From: Bacillota bacterium
Lineage (GTDB): Bacteria > Bacillota > Clostridia > Lachnospirales > Lachnospiraceae
DNA length: 11,960 nt
Reading direction: 5' to 3'
NCBI GenBank assembly: GCA_017861355.1
Contig: JAGFXQ010000187.1
Span: forward strand, 1 to 11,960
Part shown: positions 5,652 to 11,960 of the stretch, in pieces
How the letters are laid out: each line of letters starts with the position of its first letter
Numbering within the stretch: position 1 is the stretch's first letter
Program-made: the position numbers and the translations under genes
Notes under the pieces: generated by a model
What the model saw: only the letters and a program-made list of their open reading frames with translations
What the model was told of the DNA's origin: nothing
Databases searched by the model: none

Positions 5652-7238
5652 TTATATCTTTCTCCAGGAATCCGGATTACAGCCACAGTACTTTTTAAAA
5701 ACCGTAGAGAAATAGGATACATTTTCAAAGCCGACATCCATGGCAATCGTACTGATCGCTTTGTTCGTCGCATTTAACATTTTTTTTGCTTCATCAATCC
5801 TGAGTTGATTAATGTAATCCCTTATCGTTAATCCAGTCTCCTGGTTGAAAAGCTTAGATAAATAATTTGGAGTCAGGAATACACTATTCGCTACCTCATT
5901 ACGATCGACGTCCTCTGTATAATGCTGTTGGATATACCTCTTGGCCTTTGCCACAATCGTTGATGTTTGTTGCACCTCATTGATCAGATCCGAGATCCGA
6001 TCGAACATATAGCTTACATACTTCATCATGTCAAACACCGAATATTCAGCAGAAGCATTCATCTGACGGGCCACCTGATCGTATAAAAGCTTGTCCACCT
6101 GAATATTATGTTCTTGAAGATATCCGTAGAAAATTTGCAGCAAGTCATGATGCAGGATATTCATGACACTGGAATTGAGTGTACCTGCCTTCATGGAATC
6201 TTCCATAAAATCCCTTATACAGTTAATTAAAGCCACCTTTTCCTTATTTCTTAAGGCTTTTAATATTCTTTCATTATCTATCCCGCCTGCATCCAGTTCA
6301 AAGGAATTTCTTATATTTCCGTAGATAAGTACCTTTTTGCTGTAACTGGCTTCCTGTTGATACAGTGCATCCATTTCCTTTTTTGTATCTGCTAACTCTT
6401 CACAGCTGATTAACTCACCTACCATACATACCACATCCGCATCCAGATAAGATCTTGAGACAGAAATAAGTTTTTCGCATCGCTCAATTAATAATTCTTT
6501 CGTACATTCCGACTCTTTCACTACGATCAGTAGAACATTATATTGGTCCAGAGTATATTCTACTGCACTTTTATAATCATACTGATTATTGATCAGCTCC
6601 AAAGTAAGATGGCGAAGCATATAGTATACATCTGCTTCTTTATAATCCTTAATGTTCAGCTTACGTGTATTTATTCCGGAATAGACCAGATACATCTTTT
6701 CATCTACATCAAAATCAATGTTCCGCAAGCGAATAATATTTTTAAGCTTTTCTTTGTTGTTCGGCACTGTTTTCTGAAAAATAGCCCACAACAGGCTATT
6801 TCCCATAATATCCTGGTTCTTTCTCCATAAGTATTCCTTTTGAATTAGATCATTATGTGACAATCGGTGATTCACCTTAACAATTGCTTTCATAACTACG
6901 GTGTATACTTCTTCCGGCTTGAATGGTTTCGTCAGATACCCCATCGCATTGAAATTAATCGCCTTTTTTGCATAATCAAAGCTATCGTGGCAGGTTAAAA
7001 ATATGAATTCTAATACTATGTTGTTATCATAGATATACTTGAGGACCTCCATACCACTGCATAAGGGCATTTCTATATCACATAAAACGATCTCCGGCTG
7101 CTTAGACTGAATCATCTGGATTGCATGAAGTCCGTTATAGGAGCATAATACTTCAGAAACCCCCATCTCTTTCCACTTCAAGGTGCTTTTGATCAGTTCA
7201 ATCGTATTTGGATCGTCATCAACAATAAGCATTCTCAT
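5652..7238 (-). CDS. AraC-type response regulator (YesN-like)
   Basis: A complete 528-residue protein. Residues 1-120 form a receiver domain: acidic pocket DDD at 7-9, phospho-acceptor Asp54 in VLCDIEMP, Thr82, and Lys104 in TKPFKP. A long middle region (about 130-420) has no clear motif, as is usual for this class. The last 100 residues form an AraC double helix-turn-helix: AKRYIQQHYTEDVDRNEVAN, then LTPNYLSKLFNQETGLTIRDYINQLRIDEAKKML, and finally VGFENVSYFSTVFKKYCGCNPDSWRK, the classic second-helix signature. Its start overlaps the end of the kinase gene by 20 bases, with GAGGGGG before the ATG, implying translational coupling. Relatives usually control nearby genes for carbohydrate uptake or breakdown. 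Here the next gene downstream is a secreted esterase, the likeliest local target. Confidence 0.95.
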   Translation of the reverse strand: MRMLIVDDDPNTIELIKSTLKWKEMGVSEVLCSYNGLHAIQMIQSKQPEIVLCDIEMPLCSGMEVLKYIYDNNIVLEFIFLTCHDSFDYAKKAINFNAMGYLTKPFKPEEVYTVVMKAIVKVNHRLSHNDLIQKEYLWRKNQDIMGNSLLWAIFQKTVPNNKEKLKNIIRLRNIDFDVDEKMYLVYSGINTRKLNIKDYKEADVYYMLRHLTLELINNQYDYKSAVEYTLDQYNVLLIVVKESECTKELLIERCEKLISVSRSYLDADVVCMVGELISCEELADTKKEMDALYQQEASYSKKVLIYGNIRNSFELDAGGIDNERILKALRNKEKVALINCIRDFMEDSMKAGTLNSSVMNILHHDLLQIFYGYLQEHNIQVDKLLYDQVARQMNASAEYSVFDMMKYVSYMFDRISDLINEVQQTSTIVAKAKRYIQQHYTEDVDRNEVANSVFLTPNYLSKLFNQETGLTIRDYINQLRIDEAKKMLNATNKAISTIAMDVGFENVSYFSTVFKKYCGCNPDSWRKI

Positions 7239-8952
7239 ATTGATCCCCCTCGAGTACTATATTTTTTTCATCCGGTATCCACAATTCAACCCGTGCTCCA
7301 TGCGGTTCGACATTCGACAGTCTGAGCAAATCCGTTCTTCCATATTGAAGCTCCAAAGTTTTCTTGATATTACTTAATCCTATGTGCTTTCCATCCTGCT
7401 TCTCCTCAACTTCATTACCAATACGGAATTTTTCAAGCTGTTCCATAGGAAAACCCTTGCCATTGTCTTCTATAATAATTCGAAAACCACGAAATCCCTT
7501 TTCTTCCACCGCTTCACATTGTATCAAAAGCATCATGGTATCATATAGATTCATCGCAAATTTGAATGCATTCTCAATGACTGTAAAGAGAAGCAAATGC
7601 CCGATTGTCTTATTCCGCAGTTCCTTACTGCCACCGATATAATAGGCAACCGAATTCGGAAATTTGATTTCCTGCATCTTCAGATAATTCTCAATATGAG
7701 ATAATTCCTCTTCCAACTTAACTTCATCACTGTTCACCCGGAGCATATATCGGATATGTTCCGATAAGGCATCCAGATATTCGCGGATATCTTCCTTTCT
7801 GTCCAGATAAGTCATATTCCGAATTGTAGTCATTGCATTCAGATAAAAATGAGGCTTGATCTGCATTCGAAGCAACTTTATTCTTCTCTCGCTATCTCGT
7901 ATCTGCTGTTCATATTTATTGATACGTAAATCTACTATCTCCTTGACCATTCGATTAAACGAACTATTTAATTCATCAAACTCTATGCTACCGGAATCCT
8001 CCTGGATAATATAGTCAAATTTACCTTTTGCAATATGCTGCATTCCTTCTAATAACCATTGGATAGGATGGATGATATAAAGTGATATGATCTTCTTTAG
8101 GACAAAGAGCATGGCCATAAACAGGAATACTATCCCGATTAACATGATAAATGTATTGTTTAATAATAGATTCAATACCCTGATTTCAAAGCTACTTACA
8201 AATGTGATGTCACTATTTGGTATACTGTTCTTTATGACTACTCTTTCATATTTAAGGTTATTTTGTTTATAAGCCAATGCTTTCGCAATCTGCTCGATCC
8301 CTTTTGCCTCATAGGTATAGATCGCTTGTTTCTTCTCAAAATAGGTGTAGCTGTCGATGTCCTGTTCCAGAACAAGACATAAGGCATCATCGAAAATCGA
8401 TACCCGAATCAAGGCACCGACGGTATACCCCCCCATTTCATAGGCTAGATAAAAGAATGCTTCCTCGTCAATTTCGATGATTTTCCAATGGCTGTTTCGG
8501 GTTTTAAATGCATCGGTACGTTCATTCTTCCATAGATATTTCATAATATGTCTACGGCTTAGACCCGGAAGTAGAGTACTATACCCTTTTACCATAATCG
8601 AATCATCTTTTTTAACAAAAAAGCAATCTACATCATTGTTGACTGCCAGCTTGTTTTTTATTGTCGTGTTAATCCTATTTTTTGCCCAATACCTTATCAT
8701 GTCATTTGTGCTGTCCAAGTCCTTCTCATCCATGGTACCCAGCATTAAATCGATTAGCTGAACCTCTGCTTTACTCAAATGCTCTGTTATACTCTGCACG
8801 CATATATTAACCGAATTTTTCTTTTTCTCTACAAAATCACTTTTTGATTTCTGATAAAACATGAGGCTTGTACCGAGAAGTAATAATAGTAAAAATGTCA
8901 TGGTTATAACTAAGATTATGATCACTTTTGACGTTAATGTTTTCTTTCTCAT
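7219..8952 (-). CDS. Sensor histidine kinase (YesM-like)
   Basis: The start chosen is ATG at 8950-8952, which has GGGAG 6 bases upstream; a TTG four codons earlier falls inside that site and is less likely. The 577-residue protein has a membrane helix at about 9-32, an extracytoplasmic sensor region to about 265, a second helix at about 267-293 (FIMLIGIVFLFMAMLFVL) and a HAMP linker (HPIQWLLEGMQHIAKGKFDY). The His_kinase domain has the phospho-acceptor His at about 368 in QIKPHFYLNAM. The ATPase domain has the N box VIENAFKF (about 458-465), EDNGKGF (about 495-501) and GKHIGLSNIKK. The order and motifs are those of the YesM/LytS group, which signals to YesN-like regulators. The ligand cannot be read from the sequence. 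Transcription should start at the promoter at 9009-9037. Confidence 0.95.
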   Translation of the reverse strand: MRKKTLTSKVIIILVITMTFLLLLLLGTSLMFYQKSKSDFVEKKKNSVNICVQSITEHLSKAEVQLIDLMLGTMDEKDLDSTNDMIRYWAKNRINTTIKNKLAVNNDVDCFFVKKDDSIMVKGYSTLLPGLSRRHIMKYLWKNERTDAFKTRNSHWKIIEIDEEAFFYLAYEMGGYTVGALIRVSIFDDALCLVLEQDIDSYTYFEKKQAIYTYEAKGIEQIAKALAYKQNNLKYERVVIKNSIPNSDITFVSSFEIRVLNLLLNNTFIMLIGIVFLFMAMLFVLKKIISLYIIHPIQWLLEGMQHIAKGKFDYIIQEDSGSIEFDELNSSFNRMVKEIVDLRINKYEQQIRDSERRIKLLRMQIKPHFYLNAMTTIRNMTYLDRKEDIREYLDALSEHIRYMLRVNSDEVKLEEELSHIENYLKMQEIKFPNSVAYYIGGSKELRNKTIGHLLLFTVIENAFKFAMNLYDTMMLLIQCEAVEEKGFRGFRIIIEDNGKGFPMEQLEKFRIGNEVEEKQDGKHIGLSNIKKTLELQYGRTDLLRLSNVEPHGARVELWIPDEKNIVLEGDQYENAYC

Positions 8953-9008
8953 AGACACTCCCAATCGTATAATATTATCCGCAGAGGTTCGTTTGTTCCC
9001 CTAAGATA

Positions 9009-9037
9009 AATATATCCTTGAAATGCAGAAATGTCAA
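9009..9037 (-). promoter_or_regulatory. Consensus sigma-A promoter of the two-component system
   Basis: On the minus strand, a perfect TTGACA (9032-9037) is followed by exactly 17 bases and TATATT (9009-9014). This predicts a leader of about 50 bases before the kinase ATG at 8952. It is among the best promoters in the window and suggests that basal expression of the kinase and regulator does not need an activator. Confidence 0.82.
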
Positions 9038-9079
9038 CCGCTTGACATATTCACAGTATTCATTGGCTTAGCCTATAAT

Positions 9080-9139
9080 AAAGCAGGACAAATGCGGAAT
9101 TAGGAATGGGACCCATCCTTCCATTGCTTGTCCTGCTTT
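9080..9139. terminator. Long hairpin ending the ABC exporter operon
   Basis: The arms AAAGCAGGACAA (9080-9091) and TTGTCCTGCTTT (9128-9139) pair perfectly over 12 bases. The 36-base interior can itself fold: ATGGG-A-CCCAT at 9106-9116 forms a second small stem. Read on the minus strand, the arm ends in TTTATTAT, so it can terminate the exporter transcript, whose stop is at 9151. On the plus strand a run of five T follows. The large interior is unusual for a simple terminator. Confidence 0.72.
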
Positions 9140-9150
9140 TTATTTCACAT

Positions 9151-10998
9151 TCAGGCGAGAATTATCTTTCCCATCTGACTCATAACCATTTGATAATAAC
9201 GACCTTGCTCCTCCATCAGACTCTGATGATTTCCATATTCCAGTATCTGACCATCACCAATTACCATAATATGATCTGCGTCACGAATTGTAGAGAGGCG
9301 ATGTGCAATTAAAAAGCTGGTTCGATTCTTCATCAAGCTGACTAATGCTTTCTGTATCTCCTTCTCCGTCTTTGTATCTACACTGCTTGTTGCTTCATCC
9401 AATATCAGGATTGGGCTGTCGCATAAGACCGCTCTGGCTATAGAGATCAGCTGTTTCTGACCTTGGCTTAGATTATCGGTTGCGGCAGATACTTTTGTAT
9501 CATATCCCTTTGGAAGTTTGATAATAAAATCATGGGCATGAGCTATTTTTGCAGCTCGAATCACCTCATCCTTCCCAGCATCTATATTGGAGTAACGGAT
9601 ATTGTCCATGATTGTGCCGCTGAACAAGCTGGTATCCTGTAGCACAACGGAGAAGCATTTGCGCAGACTATCTCGTCTAATGTTCATAATCGGCACCCCG
9701 TCAATCATAATTTCACCCTCCTCTACATCATAGAATCTGGTTAACAGATTGACAATCGTTGTTTTACCGGCTCCGGTCTCACCAACTAATGCAACTACCT
9801 CTCCCTCCTTTACATGGAATGTAACCTCTTTTAAGATCGGTTTCCCTTTTTCATACGAAAAGCTCACATTGTGAAATTCAACATTTCCGGTTGGATTGTT
9901 CATTTCAATCGCATCACTGATATCCGGTGCTTCTTCCTCATAATCCAATATTTCAAAAACCCGCTCCGCACCGGCGAGTGCAGACTGTATTGAATTAAAC
10001 ATCATTGCGACTGAATTCAGTGGCTGTGCAAATTGCTTCGAGTAGCTTAAGAAGCTGACTACGGTTCCAACTGTCAAGCCATAACTTATCGATAAAATCC
10101 CTCCTACAATTGAAACCACAGCAAAAATGAGATTATTGATAACATTCATTAATGGCATCATATACCCGGACCAAATCTGGGCTTTATTACTGCTGGCATA
10201 AAGGCGCTCGTTGATCTCTTTGAACTGTCCAATCGCCTCTTCTTGTCGGTCAAAGGCTTTCACCATCTTGAGACCAAGAATATTCTCTTCAATCACACCG
10301 TTCAATGCTCCCAGACTCTTCTGCTGCTCCTTGAAGAATGCGCGGCTTTTGGAAGCAATCATTTTCGTTAATAGATAAACCAACGGTACACATAGTAGAA
10401 CAACAAGGGTAAGTGGTAGGTTCAGACTGATCATTACAGCCAAGGAACCCACAAGTGTAACAACACTCGAGATTAACTGAGTGGTTGTCTGCGCTATCAC
10501 TGAGCTTATATTATCCACATCATTCGTAATTCTACTCATAGTATCCCCATGAGAACGTGTATCGTAAAAGCTAAGCGGAAGCTTTTGCATCTTCTTGAAG
10601 AATTCACTGCGAAGTGTCAGTACCAGCTTTTGTGACACCTTTAATGTCATTAAGCCATTCAAGAAATTAAAAAAGTAATTCGCCACATGCAATAATATCA
10701 GAATTACCAGAAAGGTAATCAATTGTTTGGTATCCACGCTTCTGCTCACAACGTGAAATGTATTAAAAATCTTCCCGATATAATATGGAATTGCTACGGA
10801 TATCAAAGAAGCGATTACTGTAAACAAGATTGTTATCACTATTGTTTTTGCCCAACGCATATAAATCTTAATAATTCGAAGCATCGTTCGTTTTGCATTT
10901 TTGGGCTTTTCACCCGGAGCAAAAGGATTTCTTCCGCCACCGGGTCGATGACTCATCGTCGGGGTTTTTGTCTGTTGTCGGTTTAATTCTTCTGCCAT
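9151..10998 (-). CDS. ABC exporter half-transporter with intact catalytic Glu (heterodimer subunit)
   Basis: A 615-residue protein with ATG two bases after the stop of the upstream partner gene and GGGAGGGG before it. The N-terminal tail (1-38) is polar with a GGGRNPFAPGEKPK stretch. A six-helix ABC exporter membrane domain (about 45-345) follows, including SFYDTRSHGDTMSRITNDVDNI. The nucleotide-binding domain has Walker A GETGAGKT (406-413), Q-loop Gln454, signature LSQGQ (510-514, with Q in place of the usual G), Walker B ILILDE with catalytic Glu535, and H-loop His566. Partnered with the adjacent subunit, it supplies the intact Walker/Glu half of the active ATP site. Such pairs export drugs, lipids or peptides. 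The substrate is unknown. Confidence 0.94.
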   Translation of the reverse strand: MAEELNRQQTKTPTMSHRPGGGRNPFAPGEKPKNAKRTMLRIIKIYMRWAKTIVITILFTVIASLISVAIPYYIGKIFNTFHVVSRSVDTKQLITFLVILILLHVANYFFNFLNGLMTLKVSQKLVLTLRSEFFKKMQKLPLSFYDTRSHGDTMSRITNDVDNISSVIAQTTTQLISSVVTLVGSLAVMISLNLPLTLVVLLCVPLVYLLTKMIASKSRAFFKEQQKSLGALNGVIEENILGLKMVKAFDRQEEAIGQFKEINERLYASSNKAQIWSGYMMPLMNVINNLIFAVVSIVGGILSISYGLTVGTVVSFLSYSKQFAQPLNSVAMMFNSIQSALAGAERVFEILDYEEEAPDISDAIEMNNPTGNVEFHNVSFSYEKGKPILKEVTFHVKEGEVVALVGETGAGKTTIVNLLTRFYDVEEGEIMIDGVPIMNIRRDSLRKCFSVVLQDTSLFSGTIMDNIRYSNIDAGKDEVIRAAKIAHAHDFIIKLPKGYDTKVSAATDNLSQGQKQLISIARAVLCDSPILILDEATSSVDTKTEKEIQKALVSLMKNRTSFLIAHRLSTIRDADHIMVIGDGQILEYGNHQSLMEEQGRYYQMVMSQMGKIILA

Positions 10999-11000
10999 AA

Positions 11001-11960
11001 CTATTCGCCCCTCCCACTTTCAATCTGTGTACGATAGATATCCTGATAGACTTCACAGGTCTCCATCAATTCCTTGTGTGTACCAATTCCCATTTTTTTT
11101 CCGTTCTCCATGACCAGAATTTTATCCGCGTACATTGCAGTTCCACAGCGTTGTGTGATTGTGATCAGCGTCTGCTTGCTCTCCTTGGATCTCAGGTTTT
11201 CCTGAACTTTCGCTTCGGTAACCGCATCCAGAGCACTCGTAGCATCATCCAGTATCAAGATCGGAGATTTTTTCACTATTCCGCGCGCGATTGAAATTCG
11301 TTGTTTTTGTCCTCCGGATATATTAACACCACCGCTGCCAAGTATACTTTCGCTTCCCTCCTGCATCTGCATAACAAAGTCTGCCTGTGCTTTTTGTAAG
11401 GCCATATGCAGTTCATCCTTCGTGGCATTCATATCTCCCCAGCGTAGGTTTTCAGCGACAGAGCCGGAGAAAAGCATAGCTTTTTGAGGTGCTATCGCGA
11501 TATTATTACGTATCTCATCTGCACCAAGTATTTTGATTTCATAATCATCCAGCAGAATTCTTCCACTGTCCGTATCATAAAAGCGAAGTAACAGCCATGC
11601 TATCGTAGATTTTCCGCTTCCGGTAGGACCTATAATTGCAAGACTCTCCCCGGGGTTGACCGAGAAAGAAAGATCATTCACGGCCGGAAGTCCGCCACCG
11701 TTCGGATAGGCAAAGGTAACGTGATCAAAGATGATTCTTCCATTCAGCTTTCGATCCTTCTTACTTTTCTCATAGTCCTCTTCACAATCAAACACTTCTT
11801 TGATACGGGCTGTGGAGGCTTTCGTACGAACCAGCATGTTAAATACATTCGTTATCATAATCAGAGAAAACAGTATCTGTGACATATAGATGATGAAGGC
11901 TGAGATGTCTCCTGCATTCGCCTGATTAACCAGAAACAGCTTGCTTCCAACATAGATCAC
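11001..11960 (-). CDS. ABC exporter half-transporter with degenerate ATP site (partial, runs off right edge)
   Basis: The C-terminal 320 codons are present; the N-terminus and most membrane helices lie beyond the right edge. The leftover membrane part is FIIYMSQILFSLIMITNVFN. The nucleotide-binding domain has Walker A GPTGSGKST, Q-loop APQKAMLFSG, a canonical signature ISGGQKQ, Walker B ILILDDATSALD (Asp where the catalytic Glu should be) and ITQRC (Gln where the H-loop His should be). These two changes mark the degenerate site of heterodimeric exporters such as TM287/288, BmrCD and LmrCD. The canonical signature here would complete the active site in the partner encoded next. The gene ends GRGE-TAG, two bases before the partner's ATG. 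Confidence 0.93.
   Translation of the reverse strand: MIYVGSKLFLVNQANAGDISAFIIYMSQILFSLIMITNVFNMLVRTKASTARIKEVFDCEEDYEKSKKDRKLNGRIIFDHVTFAYPNGGGLPAVNDLSFSVNPGESLAIIGPTGSGKSTIAWLLLRFYDTDSGRILLDDYEIKILGADEIRNNIAIAPQKAMLFSGSVAENLRWGDMNATKDELHMALQKAQADFVMQMQEGSESILGSGGVNISGGQKQRISIARGIVKKSPILILDDATSALDAVTEAKVQENLRSKESKQTLITITQRCGTAMYADKILVMENGKKMGIGTHKELMETCEVYQDIYRTQIESGRGE

Noticed and set aside
8953..8964. Kinase start at TTG four codons upstream
   Set aside because: That codon lies within or against the GGGAG ribosome site that serves the ATG at 8952.
9042..9079. Plus-strand promoter TTGACA ... TATAAT
   Set aside because: The spacing is 26 bases, far from the 16-18 needed, and no plus-strand gene follows.
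9106..9312. Plus-strand open frame starting MGPILPLLVLLFISHS
   Set aside because: It overlaps the hairpin and the antisense of the exporter gene and has no ribosome binding site.

Overview
The window comes from a low-GC Gram-positive bacterium, most likely a Clostridia member of the Lachnospiraceae type. The grounds are AT-rich intergenic DNA, strong AGGAGG-type ribosome binding sites, near-consensus sigma-A promoters, and the gene families present: a YesM/YesN-type two-component system, a PucR-type regulator, a DUF7916-like protein and a heterodimeric ABC exporter. This assignment is from sequence character only; no database was searched. Almost every gene lies on the minus strand, so transcription runs right to left. 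One small gene, at 3603-3764, is on the plus strand. No tRNA, rRNA, CRISPR array, transposase or integrase was found, and no gap between genes exceeds 300 bases.

Right part (about 8950-11960): two adjacent half-transporter genes, the rightmost cut by the window edge, encode the two subunits of an ABC exporter. Their ATP-site motifs are complementary, with one degenerate and one intact catalytic site. A long hairpin at 9080-9139 closes this operon. To its left, a TTGACA-N17-TATATT promoter drives a sensor histidine kinase and an overlapping AraC-type response regulator.

Centre (3900-5650): the response regulator is followed, without a clear terminator, by a secreted PHB-depolymerase-like alpha/beta hydrolase. 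As written, its signal peptide is in a different frame from its catalytic body, so the gene carries a +1 frameshift near 5314-5336. A perfect 14-bp stem terminator (3795-3826) separates it from a small plus-strand gene of unknown function. That gene is divergent from a PucR-type regulator, and a large palindrome overlies the regulator's putative promoter.

Left part (1-3414): after pucR come nine copies of a 12-bp tandem repeat that contains the pucR stop codon, then a DUF7916-like predicted TIM-barrel protein, a 58-residue small protein, a Dabb-family protein and the start of a MobA/MocA-like nucleotidyltransferase. PucR regulators and MocA-like enzymes both occur around purine catabolism and molybdenum hydroxylase genes. 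A link to purine or molybdo-enzyme metabolism beyond the left edge is therefore possible, but this is inference from families alone.

Most of the window is ordinary. The points most worth a second look are the broken secreted esterase, the pucR/small-gene divergent region with its palindrome, the 12-bp repeat array, and the possible control of the esterase by the adjacent two-component system.
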